Shown here: piece after piece, positions 1-8,882 of the stretch
Layout: the number at the start of each line of letters is the position of its first letter
How positions within the stretch are numbered: the first letter of the stretch is position 1
The notes under the pieces: generated by a model
The model's database searches: none
The model's input: the letters and a program-made list of their open reading frames with translations, nothing else
What the model was told of the DNA's origin: nothing
Made by a program: the position numbers and the translations under genes
Source: Streptococcus pseudopneumoniae
GTDB lineage: Bacteria > Bacillota > Bacilli > Lactobacillales > Streptococcaceae
Length of the DNA stretch: 36,012 nucleotides
Direction of reading: 5' to 3'
Assembly: GCF_001073085.1 (NCBI RefSeq)
Contig: NZ_JVFV01000020.1
Span: 1-36,012 of the forward strand

Positions 1-33
1 CTGCGTCTTGCTCGACAATCCAAAGACAATTGA
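1..33 (+). CDS. C-terminal tail of an upstream gene (partial)
   Basis: Frame 1 is open from the first base and reads LRLARQSKDN then TGA. The stop lies right at a strong rho-independent terminator, so this is most likely the last ten codons of a plus-strand gene that begins outside the window. Ten residues are too few to name a family. Confidence 0.35.
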   Translation: MRLARQSKDN

Positions 34-66
34 GAGGCTAGGACTTTTGTCCCAGCCTCTTTTTAT
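32..66 (+). terminator. Rho-independent terminator
   Basis: An 11-bp stem (GAGGCTAGGAC with GTCCCAGCCTC, one wobble or mismatch) with a TTTT loop is followed by a run of T. It ends the plus-strand gene whose tail opens the window. Confidence 0.8.
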
Positions 67-92
67 AATGGATTTTCGTCTAAGATTAGGAT

Positions 93-134
93 TGAAAAAA
101 AATCACCCAGACTTTAACTCTAGGGTGATTTTTT
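93..134 (-). terminator. Terminator of mntH (probably bidirectional)
   Basis: The inverted repeat AATCACCC / GGGTGATT is flanked by an A-run on the left and a T-run on the right. Read on the minus strand the stem is followed by eight or more T residues. It lies about 20 bases past the mntH stop codon. Confidence 0.75.
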
Positions 135-154
135 CTACTTCATGTTAAAAGGTC

Positions 155-1489
155 TTAAAAAATATCAAATAGCAATTTCACATTGAGAACAGTTAAGATA
201 ATGGAAACAATATAACCAAGGATAGTATTCCACTTGGCATTGGTAAATTCTCCCATCAGTGATTTCTTAGAAGTTAGATAAATCAAAGGAAAGATTGAAA
301 ATGGAAGAGCGATTGAAAGAAAGACCTGTGAATAAACCAATAACTGATCCAAGGTTTTTTCTTGATGACCAAACAGAACCGCTACTATCATAACAGGCAG
401 TAAGGCAAAGAGACGAGTCGCCAAACGAATGAACCACTGAGGCAATCGCATATGCAAGAAACCTTCCATAACGATTTGTCCTGTCAAGGTACCTGTGATA
501 GTCGAATTCTGACCACTAGCTAATAGGGCCAAGGCAAACAAGGTTGATAAGGTTGAGCTAGCTATAGCTCCCGCAATGGTAGAATCCTGCAGGGCGTTAT
601 ACATTTGAGAAAAGGCAGAAATCTCAGATGCATGTCCGAAAAAGAGAGCCGCCCCTAAGATTAAAAGAAGGGAGTTAACGATAAAGGCCAAGGACAGTTG
701 AAGATTCGAGTCCCAGGTCATAAAGCGCACGGCTTTTCGAACATCATTCTTGTCCTTGTGATTGATTTTCCGAGTCTGAGACAAGGAAGAATGCAAATAA
801 AGGTTATGGGGCATCACTGTCGCACCCACGATCCCTAATGCCAAGGTTAATTGACTTTCATGCCCAGGCAAAGGACTCTCAAATAAGGTTGCGTTTGGTA
901 GATAACCCTCAACGATTCCTTGGAAGCTTGGATGTGACAAAGCTACCAGATAAGTAAAGATTGCTAAAATCGTTAAAATCAGTGTTGTCACAATAGCTTC
1001 AATCTTCTTAAAGCCAAACTTCATCAGTAGCAATAAGAGAAAGACATCTAGAACCGTCAAAAGGATGGCTATCATAATCGGAATCTTAAAGAGAAGATTG
1101 AGAGCAATCGCTGAACCTAGAACTTCTGCCAGATCTGTCGCCATCAAGGCTAATTCTAAAATCACCCATAGACTATAACGAAGCCATTTAGGTGAATGAT
1201 GAGCCGTTGCTTGAGCCAGGTCCATCTGGGTTACAATACCAAGCTTTCCTGCCATCTGCTGAAGTTGCATGGCAATGAGAGATGAAATCAAGATAACAAA
1301 CAAGAGACTATACTTATAGGAAGCACCACCGACTACACTGGTAATCCAGTTTCCTGGATCCATATAACCAACTGCGACAAGAGCACCCGGACCTAAAAAG
1401 GCCTTTAAATTTTGCCAGAAATGATTGTTATTTGGAGTATCGATAGATTGATTAATCTCAGAGAGTGACACTTTTTTATGAGAAGACAT
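155..1489 (-). CDS. mntH: Nramp-family manganese/divalent metal transporter MntH
   Basis: The 444-residue hydrophobic protein is a proton-coupled Mn2+ (and Fe2+) importer of the Nramp/SLC11 family, acting in the cytoplasmic membrane. It carries the two metal-binding signatures, DPGN at residues 44-47 in the first helix and MPHN at 226-229 in helix 6, followed by YLHSS. Length and about 11 predicted membrane segments fit bacterial MntH. The ATG at 1489 is preceded on the minus strand by AGAGGTAAGTATCT, a good ribosome site. It appears monocistronic, with its own terminator downstream. The roughly 450-base upstream gap holds three near-identical palindromes (separate entries), consistent with repression by a Mn-responsive DtxR-family protein; that regulator is inferred and is not in this window. 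Confidence 0.95.
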   Translation of the reverse strand: MSSHKKVSLSEINQSIDTPNNNHFWQNLKAFLGPGALVAVGYMDPGNWITSVVGGASYKYSLLFVILISSLIAMQLQQMAGKLGIVTQMDLAQATAHHSPKWLRYSLWVILELALMATDLAEVLGSAIALNLLFKIPIMIAILLTVLDVFLLLLLMKFGFKKIEAIVTTLILTILAIFTYLVALSHPSFQGIVEGYLPNATLFESPLPGHESQLTLALGIVGATVMPHNLYLHSSLSQTRKINHKDKNDVRKAVRFMTWDSNLQLSLAFIVNSLLLILGAALFFGHASEISAFSQMYNALQDSTIAGAIASSTLSTLFALALLASGQNSTITGTLTGQIVMEGFLHMRLPQWFIRLATRLFALLPVMIVAVLFGHQEKTLDQLLVYSQVFLSIALPFSIFPLIYLTSKKSLMGEFTNAKWNTILGYIVSIILTVLNVKLLFDIF

Positions 1490-1570
1490 AGATACTTACC
1501 TCTTTCTAAACCTACTTTTTCATTATTTTCTATTAGAGAAAAATAAGATTGACTTTAAACTATTAAAACA

Positions 1571-1721
1571 ATGAAAACTATATGAAAAACATTTAGTTTT
1601 TTCATTATTTTTCTTAAGGCACCTTAATATTTTTCTTAAGGCACCTTAATTATAACACAAAAAATGAAAACTATATGAAAAACATTTAGTTTTTTCATTA
1701 TTTTTCTTAAGACACCTTAAT
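1571..1721. repeat. 58-bp direct duplication in the mntH upstream region
   Basis: A 58-base block at 1571-1628 recurs at 1664-1721, 93 bases away, with a single difference (G at 1619, A at 1712). Each copy begins with ATGAAAACTATATG and ends in a TTAAG(G/A)CACCTTAA palindrome. A third, shorter repeat of the palindrome and its ATTTTTC flank is inserted between them (1629-1650). No gene is seen between 1490 and 1880; apart from this regulatory array the gap is AT-rich with nothing else recognised. Confidence 0.9.
1614..1720 (-). promoter_or_regulatory. mntH promoter with three palindromic operator-like sites
   Basis: Three copies of a 14-base palindrome lie at 1614-1627, 1636-1649 (both TTAAGGCACCTTAA) and 1707-1720 (TTAAGACACCTTAA). 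On the minus strand an extended -10 (TGTTATAAT, TATAAT at 1649-1654) abuts the middle copy, so the expected start of transcription near 1642 falls inside that palindrome. A second TATAAT at 1720-1725 abuts the third copy but lacks a TG extension. I see no convincing -35. The layout fits operator occlusion of initiation. The dyad form and target gene suggest a DtxR/MntR-type metalloregulator, by inference only. Confidence 0.6.
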
Positions 1722-1879
1722 TATAAAAAATATGATAAAAACTTAAGAAAATTCAACAAAATTTTAGGGAAAGTCAGAATAAGTCTACTCATTAACGATA
1801 ATGATAAATCTATTGATAAACTTTGACATTTAATAGTGAACTGTAACTATTATTTCTAACTCGATTTCTCTATAAAAGA

Positions 1880-1906
1880 GGAAAAACCAGCGTCTTTTGA
1901 CGCTGG
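1880..1906 (-). terminator. Terminator of the pyr-car operon
   Basis: Perfect 8-bp stem CCAGCGTC / GACGCTGG with a four-base loop, followed on the minus strand by TTTTT. It lies about 30 bases past the carB stop. Confidence 0.85.
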
Positions 1907-1937
1907 ATAAAAGCTACTTAGATCATTTAACAAGAAA

Positions 1938-4900
1938 CTAAATTGCTTCTGTAACGAAGCTACGGCTTTCAAGTACCTTAAGCATAGCATCCGCTGTATC
2001 TAGGGCTGTAAAGAGTGGTACACCATGTTCGATAGCTGAACGGCGGATTTGTTCACCATCTTCATCAGCAGTTCGCTTGGTACCAACTGTGTTGATGATA
2101 GCTTGGATTTTCCCTTTACGAACATAGCTTGGGATATCATGTTCATCATCACCAATCTTACCAACGAGTTGAGCCTTCAAGCCATGACTTTCAAAGAAAG
2201 CTGCTGTTCCTTGAGTCGCAAGGATACCATAACCAATATTTTGGAAACGACGAGCCAAATCCAAAGCTTCTTCCTTGGCATCATCAGCGATAGTAAAGAC
2301 AACATTTCCAAAGGTTGGCAAGTGAAGATAAGAAGCTTCAAAGGCCTTGTAGAGAGCTTTTTCAAGAGTGGTATCAGAACCCATGACTTCCCCTGTTGAC
2401 TTCATTTCAGGTCCAAGCAGGCTGTCTACCTTAGCTAGTTTGGTAAAGGAGAATACTGGTGCCTTGATATGAACGCGACTACTTTCTGGGTAAAGTCCAT
2501 CTTGGTAACCAAGTTCTTCAAGACTTTGACCAAGAATCAACTTAGTCGCTACCTGTGCCATAGGGATGTTGGTTACTTTAGAAAGGAAAGGTACGGTACG
2601 GCTGGCACGAGGGTTAACTTCAATGACGTATACTTTCTCATCCTTGATGACAAACTGAATGTTCATCATACCAAGACAGTTAAGGCCGATTGCAAGACGT
2701 TTAGTATAGTCTGCAATGGTTTCTTGAACCTTTTGCGACAAGGTTTGAGGAGGATAAACCGCCATGGAGTCACCTGAGTGGACACCAGCGCGTTCGATAT
2801 GCTCCATGATACCTGGGATGAGGACATTTTGTCCGTCTGAAATGGCATCGACTTCACACTCTTGACCGACGATATAAGAGTCTACAAGAACTGGATGATC
2901 TGGACTTGCCTTAACCGCAGTACGCATGTAAGAACGAAGATCATCTTCATTCTCAACGATTTCCATGGCACGTCCACCAAGTACATAAGATGGGCGAACA
3001 AGGACTGGGAAACCAATCTTGCGGGCTGCAAGTACTGCTTCTTCTTCGTTTGTAGCAGTCTGTCCAGGAGGCTGTGGAATATCCAAGTCTTTGAGAGCTT
3101 GTTCGAAGAGATCACGGTCTTCGGCACGGTCTAGGTCAGCAACTTGAGTACCAAGGATAGTTACACCAGCTTTTGCCAATGGCTCAGCAAGGTTGATGGC
3201 TGTTTGACCACCAAACTGAACGATAACACCTTTTGGTTGCTCAAGGTCAATGACATTCATGACATCTTCGAATGTTAATGGTTCAAAGTAAAGTTTATCC
3301 GATACAGAGAAGTCAGTTGAAACGGTCTCTGGGTTCGAGTTCATGATAATAGCTTCGTAGCCAGCAGCTTGAATTGCCTTAACAGAGTGAACAGTCGCAT
3401 AGTCAAACTCAACTCCTTGACCGATACGGATTGGACCAGAACCTAGGACTAGTACAGATTCCTTATCAGACTTGATGGATTCATTCTCCCAACCATAAGT
3501 TGAATAGAAATATGGGGTTTCTGATTCAAACTCTGCCGCACAGGTATCAACCATCTTGTAAACTGGGACAATCTTGTTTTCCAAACGAAGTTGGCGAACT
3601 TGATCAGCTGTAGTATTCCAGAGTTCAGCGATTTTACGATCTGAGAAACCATTCAATTTTGCTGTTTTTAGGACTGCTACATCTTGTGGATGTGCGCCCA
3701 ATTCTTGCTCAATTTCAAAGATATGCAAGAGTTTATCCAGATAAAAGATATCGATTTTTGTAAGCTCAGCGATTTCCTCTGGTGTATAACCACGGCGAAT
3801 GGCTTCTGATACGTAGAAGAGACGGTCATCTTGGGCCTTGACAACCTTTTCAATCAAGGCATCATCCGAAACTGCTGCAAGTTCAGGCATTTCATTGTGG
3901 TGAACCCCAATTTCAAGAGAGCGACAGGCTTTTAGAAGAGATTCCTCGATGTTACGACCAATAGCCATGACTTCTCCAGTCGCCTTCATCTGTGTACCCA
4001 AACGGCGTTCACCCTTTTCAAACTTGTCAAATGGGAAACGTGGAATCTTGGCAACGACGTAGTCAAGGGCTGGTTCAAACATAGCATAAGTTGAACCTGT
4101 AACTGGGTTGATGACCTCATCTAAGGTCAATCCTACCGCAATCTTAGCAGCCAATTTAGCGATTGGGTAACCTGTCGCCTTAGAAGCAAGGGCTGACGAA
4201 CGAGATACACGAGGATTTACTTCGATAACATAGTACTTGAAGCTGTGGGGATCAAGGGCTAGCTGAACATTACATCCACCTTCAATCTTGAGGGCACGAA
4301 TAATGCTCAAGCTGGCATCACGAAGCATTTGATTTTCATAATCTGACATAGTTTGCGCTGGGGCAAATACGATGGAATCCCCTGTATGAATACCGACTGG
4401 GTCAAAGTTTTCCATGTTACATACAACAAGGGCATTGTCAGCCGAGTCACGCATGACTTCGTATTCGATTTCCTTAAAACCAGCAATCGAACGCTCAATC
4501 AAACATTGAGTAACAGGTGATAGCTTCAACCCATTCTCAGCGATTTCACGCAATTCTTCCTCGTTGGCACACATACCACCACCAGTACCACCTAGGGTAA
4601 AGGCTGGACGGACGATCACTGGGTAGCCAATTGTCGCTGCAAAGGCAACGGCTTCTTCCACAGTGTTAACAATTTCAGATTCTGGAATCGGTTGATTCAA
4701 TTCTTCCATCAATTGTTTAAAGAGATCGCGGTCTTCAGCTTGGTCGATGGCAGACAATTTAGTCCCGAGAAGTTCTACTCCCAATTCATCAATAATGCCA
4801 TTTTTAGACAATTCCATGGCCATGTTAAGCCCTGTTTGCCCACCAAGAGTTGGAAGCAAGGCATCTGGACGTTCTTTACGGAGAATACGAGTCACAAACT

Positions 4901-5114
4901 CAAGTGTGATTGGCTCAATGTAAACCTTGTCTGCAATTTCCTTATCAGTCATGATAGTTGCAGGGTTTGAGTTTACTAAGACAACCTCATACCCTTCCTC
5001 TTTCAAAGACAAGCAAGCCTGAGTCCCAGCATAGTCAAACTCAGCAGCCTGACCAATAATAATCGGACCAGAACCAATCACCATAATTTTTTGAATATCA
5101 GTACGTTTAGGCAT
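1938..5114 (-). CDS. carB: Carbamoyl-phosphate synthase large subunit CarB
   Basis: The 1058-residue protein makes carbamoyl phosphate from bicarbonate, ATP and ammonia channelled from CarA, feeding pyrimidine and arginine synthesis in the cytosol. The two homologous halves are clear: each starts with a Rossmann-like segment ([11 protein letters not shown] near residue 12 and [11 protein letters not shown] near 558) followed by an ATP-grasp domain containing VIEVNPR(V/A)SR. The last 130 residues form the MGS-like allosteric domain. Length is typical. It is the last gene of pyrR-pyrB-carA-carB but is separated from carA by 337 bases holding two PyrR-type hairpins and a palindromic element. The ATG at 5114 fits the family start ([16 protein letters not shown]), yet the preceding bases (CCCTTAATATCTTATAA) contain no recognisable Shine-Dalgarno sequence, unlike its neighbours. 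Confidence 0.97.
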   Translation of the reverse strand: MPKRTDIQKIMVIGSGPIIIGQAAEFDYAGTQACLSLKEEGYEVVLVNSNPATIMTDKEIADKVYIEPITLEFVTRILRKERPDALLPTLGGQTGLNMAMELSKNGIIDELGVELLGTKLSAIDQAEDRDLFKQLMEELNQPIPESEIVNTVEEAVAFAATIGYPVIVRPAFTLGGTGGGMCANEEELREIAENGLKLSPVTQCLIERSIAGFKEIEYEVMRDSADNALVVCNMENFDPVGIHTGDSIVFAPAQTMSDYENQMLRDASLSIIRALKIEGGCNVQLALDPHSFKYYVIEVNPRVSRSSALASKATGYPIAKLAAKIAVGLTLDEVINPVTGSTYAMFEPALDYVVAKIPRFPFDKFEKGERRLGTQMKATGEVMAIGRNIEESLLKACRSLEIGVHHNEMPELAAVSDDALIEKVVKAQDDRLFYVSEAIRRGYTPEEIAELTKIDIFYLDKLLHIFEIEQELGAHPQDVAVLKTAKLNGFSDRKIAELWNTTADQVRQLRLENKIVPVYKMVDTCAAEFESETPYFYSTYGWENESIKSDKESVLVLGSGPIRIGQGVEFDYATVHSVKAIQAAGYEAIIMNSNPETVSTDFSVSDKLYFEPLTFEDVMNVIDLEQPKGVIVQFGGQTAINLAEPLAKAGVTILGTQVADLDRAEDRDLFEQALKDLDIPQPPGQTATNEEEAVLAARKIGFPVLVRPSYVLGGRAMEIVENEDDLRSYMRTAVKASPDHPVLVDSYIVGQECEVDAISDGQNVLIPGIMEHIERAGVHSGDSMAVYPPQTLSQKVQETIADYTKRLAIGLNCLGMMNIQFVIKDEKVYVIEVNPRASRTVPFLSKVTNIPMAQVATKLILGQSLEELGYQDGLYPESSRVHIKAPVFSFTKLAKVDSLLGPEMKSTGEVMGSDTTLEKALYKAFEASYLHLPTFGNVVFTIADDAKEEALDLARRFQNIGYGILATQGTAAFFESHGLKAQLVGKIGDDEHDIPSYVRKGKIQAIINTVGTKRTADEDGEQIRRSAIEHGVPLFTALDTADAMLKVLESRSFVTEAI

Positions 5115-5124
5115 TTATAAGATA

Positions 5125-5219
5125 TTAAGGGCGTCAAGCGGACAAAGCTAAAATAGGAGTTATGACGAAGAACTGTCAGTTCTAGGAATAACTATCTTTT
5201 TAGCACCGTCCGTAGCCCG
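5125..5219. mobile_element. MITE-like long palindrome upstream of carB
   Basis: Nested inverted repeats in register around base 5176 make this almost one long hairpin: AGAACTG/CAGTTCT (5169-5175, 5177-5183), AGTTAT/ATAACT (5158, 5188), GCTAAAA/TTTTAGC (5147-5153, 5198-5204), CGGAC/GTCCG (5139-5143, 5208-5212), and, shifted by four bases, GGGC/GCCC (5129-5132, 5215-5218). The ends are flanked by TA at 5123-5124 and 5220-5221. No protein is encoded. Size and form resemble pneumococcal miniature elements such as RUP (about 107 bp, TA targets), but I cannot confirm identity from memory. Its left end is 10 bases from the carB start codon. Confidence 0.55.
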
Positions 5220-5243
5220 TATTCAGTTCAGCAAATACGGCTC

Positions 5244-5304
5244 ACCCTTCTCCTTTCTATTCGTCGCCTCACAGGGCGACATTAAATAAATTCTCCGACG
5301 ATTT
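5244..5304 (-). promoter_or_regulatory. PyrR-binding RNA hairpin 2 in the carB leader
   Basis: In the minus-strand RNA, GTCGCC-CTGTGA-GGCGAC (5263-5280) forms a 6-bp stem with a CNGNGA hexaloop, matching the PyrR binding-loop consensus (UCCNGNGAGGY core). It is preceded by TTTAAT and followed by GAATAGAAAGG, exactly as in hairpin 1. Downstream a second stem (CCGTATT/AATACGG, 5217-5240) may be an antiterminator or terminator arm, but no T-run follows it; the palindromic element begins there instead. The usual intrinsic terminator therefore seems lost or displaced. Confidence 0.7.
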
Positions 5305-5328
5305 TTTAGCGAAACGATTTTTTTCGAT

Positions 5329-5440
5329 AAAAAATCTAGTGCAGGGAGTTTTTAGTTCGCCTAATAGCGACTAAAAGAAACGACCTGCCTTTCTATTCGG
5401 CAACTCTCTGGTTGCCATTAAATAAATTCTCCGACGATTT
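5329..5440 (-). promoter_or_regulatory. PyrR-type attenuator 1 in the carB leader
   Basis: Starts just past the carA stop. The minus-strand RNA forms GGCAAC-CAGAGA-GTTGCC (5399-5416), a 6-bp stem with a CNGNGA loop. Next comes a candidate terminator: outer arms GCAGG/CCTGC (5384-5388, 5341-5345) enclosing TTTTAGT/ACTAAAA, followed by six T residues (5329-5334 on the plus strand as A). Bases 5416-5440 are a 25-base exact copy of 5280-5304, showing that the two leader hairpins arose by duplication. Confidence 0.7.
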
Positions 5441-5451
5441 CACACTCGTCT

Positions 5452-6531
5452 TTAGTTTGTTTGTTTGAAGGCTTCCATCATCTCGATGAACTCGTCAAAT
5501 AGATAGCTTGCATCGTGCGGACCTGGTGCAGCATCTGGGTGGAATTGCACAGAGAAACCTGGTTGGTATCTGTGACGTACACCTTCAACTGACTTGTCAT
5601 TGATTTCTTCATGAGTAATCATCAAATGGTCTGGAAAATCTTCACGGCTCACTGCATATCCATGATTTTGACTCGTGAAGTCCACGCGCCCAGTTGCAAT
5701 TTCACGAACGGCATGGTTAAATCCACGGTGACCAAACTTCATCTTATAGGTCTTAGCTCCATTTGCCATGGCAAAGAGTTGGTGTCCCATACAAATACCA
5801 AAGATTGGAATTTCCCCGAGAATACCACGAATCATATCGAGTGCTTCTGGTACATCTTCTGGATTTCCCGGTCCATTTGACAACATAACTCCGTCTGGAT
5901 TTAGGTGGAGGATTTCCTCTGCTGTTGTAGTATAAGGAACGACCGTTACATTACAATCTCTCTTAGACAACTCTCTTAAGATAGAATGCTTGAGACCAAA
6001 GTCTACAAGTACCACGCTCAAACCTACTCCTGGAGCTGGGTAAGCAGTTTTTGTAGAAACCTGTTTGATATTGTCAATTGGTAGAACAGTTGCTTGAAGC
6101 TGATCTGTGATGTGATCGATACTATCTCCCACATGTGTCAGAGTCGCTCTCATAGTCCCATGTTTGCGAATGATTTTTGTCAAAGCACGTGTATCAATAC
6201 CTGAAATACCAGGGATTTTCTTAGACTTCAAAAACTCATCCAGCGTCATCTGGTTGCGCCAGTTACTGGCTCTACGAGCTTCTTCAAATACTACAACACC
6301 TTTACAAGTAGGGCTGATAGATTCGTAGTCATCACGGTTAATCCCATAATTCCCTACCAGTGGATAAGTGAAGGTCAAGATTTGTCCATTATAAGACTGG
6401 TCTGTAATGGATTCTTGATAACCTGTCATCCCTGTGTTAAAGACGATTTCCCCTGTTACATCAATATCTGCTCCGAAGGCCTTACCTTCGAAAATGGTGC
6501 CATCTTCTAAAACTAGAAGTCTTTTTGTCAT
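5452..6531 (-). CDS. carA: Carbamoyl-phosphate synthase small (glutaminase) subunit CarA
   Basis: The 359-residue glutaminase subunit releases ammonia from glutamine and passes it to CarB. The N-terminal CPSase small-chain domain (1-150, with TGMTGYQE at 34-41) precedes a class I glutamine amidotransferase domain with the nucleophile Cys247 in GICMGH and His331 in FHPD. The triad's third residue, normally Glu in HPE, is Asp here; I believe this is common in streptococci but it departs from the textbook motif. The ATG at 6531 follows GAGAGGTGAGAAT, a good ribosome site. It lies 34 bases after pyrB, and that gap holds a PyrR-like hairpin. Confidence 0.97.
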   Translation of the reverse strand: MTKRLLVLEDGTIFEGKAFGADIDVTGEIVFNTGMTGYQESITDQSYNGQILTFTYPLVGNYGINRDDYESISPTCKGVVVFEEARRASNWRNQMTLDEFLKSKKIPGISGIDTRALTKIIRKHGTMRATLTHVGDSIDHITDQLQATVLPIDNIKQVSTKTAYPAPGVGLSVVLVDFGLKHSILRELSKRDCNVTVVPYTTTAEEILHLNPDGVMLSNGPGNPEDVPEALDMIRGILGEIPIFGICMGHQLFAMANGAKTYKMKFGHRGFNHAVREIATGRVDFTSQNHGYAVSREDFPDHLMITHEEINDKSVEGVRHRYQPGFSVQFHPDAAPGPHDASYLFDEFIEMMEAFKQTN

Positions 6532-6547
6532 ATTCTCACCTCTCGTG

Positions 6548-6563
6548 GACGCTCACTGGCGTC
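6548..6563 (-). promoter_or_regulatory. PyrR-like hairpin next to the carA ribosome site
   Basis: The minus-strand RNA reads GACGC-CAGTGA-GCGTC: a perfect 5-bp stem closing a CNGNGA hexaloop, the same loop as the four clearer PyrR sites here, preceded by TTAAAA. It fits between the pyrB stop codon (6566-6568) and the carA Shine-Dalgarno (about 6535-6544). There is no room for a terminator, so if PyrR binds, the effect would be on carA translation or on a message spanning both genes. Chance resemblance remains possible because the stem is short. Confidence 0.45.
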
Positions 6564-6565
6564 TT

Positions 6566-7504
6566 TTAACGTTTTGTGTCTTTTTTGGCTTTTCTACTTG
6601 CCAATACGGATTCTAAGATTGCCATTCGAACAAAGACTCCATTGGTCATTTGTTGAACAATGCGTGATTTTGGAGCTTCAACCAAGTGGTCAGCAATTTC
6701 TACATCCCGATTCACTGGAGCTGGATGCATAATGATTGCTTCTTCTTTTAAGCGATTATAGCGCTCTTGGTTCAAGCCATGTTGAGCATGATAGCTTTCT
6801 TTTGAGAAGATCGCTCCACTTTCGTGACGTTCATGTTGAACTCGCAGCAACATCAGAACATCCACCTGATCAACAATCTCATCAATTGTTACAAACTGAC
6901 CATAGTCTGCAAACTCTTTGCTCCTCCATTCCTCAGGTCCTGCAAAGTAAAGTTCTGCACCTAAGCGTTTCAAAATCTGCATATTGGATTTGGCAACACG
7001 TGAATGATCCAAGTCGCCTGCAATAGCAACCTTGAGACCCTCAAAGTGACCAAATTCTTCATAAATGGTCATCAAATCAAGCAGGCTCTGACTAGGGTGT
7101 TGTCCTGATCCGTCGCCTCCGTTGATAATTGAAGTCGTGATTGTAGGACTCGCTATCAATTCTCTGTAGTAATCAACCTCAGGGTGACGAATGACACAGA
7201 CATCTACACCCAGTGCAGATAATGTTAGAATGGTATCATACAGTGTCTCACCCTTGTTTACTGAACTTGTCTTTACATCAAAGTCAAGTCGTTCCAATCC
7301 CAATTTAATCTCAGCAACTTCGAACGATTTGTGCGTTCTTGTCGAATTTTCAAAGAAAAGATTGGAAACAATAGGATGGTCTTCGTAGGGTAACTGAGCA
7401 CCGTTTTTAAACTCGATCCCTCGTTTAATCAATTTCATAACCTGATCCACAGTGAGATCTTCCATGGACACCACATGTTTGAGTGCTTGTTGATTTTCTG
7501 ACAT
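6566..7504 (-). CDS. pyrB: Aspartate carbamoyltransferase catalytic chain PyrB
   Basis: The 312-residue cytosolic enzyme condenses carbamoyl phosphate with aspartate, the committed step of pyrimidine synthesis. It shows the carbamoyl-phosphate loop [12 protein letters not shown] (51-62; the His at 58 is a frequent Gram-positive variant of STRTR) and the HPSQSLLD motif at 136-143, plus [10 protein letters not shown] further on. Length is typical of the catalytic chain; no regulatory chain is present. The ATG at 7504 follows AAAGGAGTAGCC, 17 bases after pyrR. It is the second gene of the operon and so falls under the pyrR leader attenuator. Confidence 0.97.
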   Translation of the reverse strand: MSENQQALKHVVSMEDLTVDQVMKLIKRGIEFKNGAQLPYEDHPIVSNLFFENSTRTHKSFEVAEIKLGLERLDFDVKTSSVNKGETLYDTILTLSALGVDVCVIRHPEVDYYRELIASPTITTSIINGGDGSGQHPSQSLLDLMTIYEEFGHFEGLKVAIAGDLDHSRVAKSNMQILKRLGAELYFAGPEEWRSKEFADYGQFVTIDEIVDQVDVLMLLRVQHERHESGAIFSKESYHAQHGLNQERYNRLKEEAIIMHPAPVNRDVEIADHLVEAPKSRIVQQMTNGVFVRMAILESVLASRKAKKDTKR

Positions 7505-7521
7505 GGCTACTCCTTTAGCTA

Positions 7522-8175
<654 letters not shown>

Positions 8176-8200
8176 TTTAAAGGAATATTTTATTGTCCTT

Positions 8201-8229
8201 ACTATATCACAAAGCCTAGGCCAAAGCAA
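8201..8229 (-). promoter_or_regulatory. Promoter of the pyr operon
   Basis: On the minus strand TTGCTT, a 17-base spacer and TATAGT. The predicted start near 8194 lies about 20 bases before the PyrR binding hairpin. Confidence 0.65.
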
Positions 8230-8252
8230 GTAAAAACATTCAATGCTCGACC

Positions 8253-8882
8253 TTATAATGAACTAAAATCATATAACTGTGGATAGTGTTCGCATTCTGG
8301 ATTTTTGGGATGACAGATAGCACGACCAAAATAAATCATAGCCTGATGGGCTGCCAACCATTCTTCCGGTGGCAAGACATCCATGACACGTTTTTCAACC
8401 TCAAGGGGTGTAGCTGATTTTTTAACAATATCATGGTGTTTGCAGATACGTTCTACGTGAGTATCAACTGCAAAGGCTGGAATTCCAAATCCCACACTTA
8501 ATACTACATTGGCTGTTTTTCGGCCAACTCCTGCCAAACTCTCTAATTCTTCCCTAGTCTGAGGAACTTGACCATCAAAATCGTCTAGTAACTGCTGGGC
8601 ACATTTCTTAAGAAACTTAGCCTTATTGCGATAGAGACCTAAACGAGAAATATGTTTTGCAATTTCACTTTCACTTGCGTCCGCCATGGCTTGAGGCGTA
8701 GGGAAGGCTTCAAAAAGAGCTGGAGTCGCCTTGTTTACTGCCGCATCTGTCGTCTGAGCAGACAACATAACTGCAACTAAGAGTTCAAAATGATTGCGAA
8801 AGTCTAGACTTGGTTTTGCATCTGGAAAAAGAGCGATGATTTCCTCAATGACATGACGGGCACGTTTCTTGGATAAAACCAT
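8253..8882 (-). CDS. nth: Endonuclease III (DNA glycosylase/AP lyase) lacking a complete Fe-S motif
   Basis: The 209-residue base-excision repair enzyme removes oxidised pyrimidines and cleaves at abasic sites. The helix-hairpin-helix with catalytic Lys is visible in LAGVGRKTANV (Lys122), and the catalytic Asp is Asp140 in AVDTHVERI. Only two of the four cysteines of the usual C-x6-C-x2-C-x5-C cluster remain (Cys190 and Cys197); the tail ends EHYPQLYDFSSL, so a [4Fe-4S] cluster is unlikely. The ATG at 8882 directly abuts the stop of the upstream DUF177 gene (TAGATG) with GGAGACGAATAG before it, suggesting translational coupling. Confidence 0.93.
   Translation of the reverse strand: MVLSKKRARHVIEEIIALFPDAKPSLDFRNHFELLVAVMLSAQTTDAAVNKATPALFEAFPTPQAMADASESEIAKHISRLGLYRNKAKFLKKCAQQLLDDFDGQVPQTREELESLAGVGRKTANVVLSVGFGIPAFAVDTHVERICKHHDIVKKSATPLEVEKRVMDVLPPEEWLAAHQAMIYFGRAICHPKNPECEHYPQLYDFSSL

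Noticed and set aside
2049..4970. Several open frames of 60-116 codons on both strands within carB
   Set aside because: They lie wholly inside a clear carB frame, lack ribosome sites and read as low-quality protein; they are by-products of codon bias.
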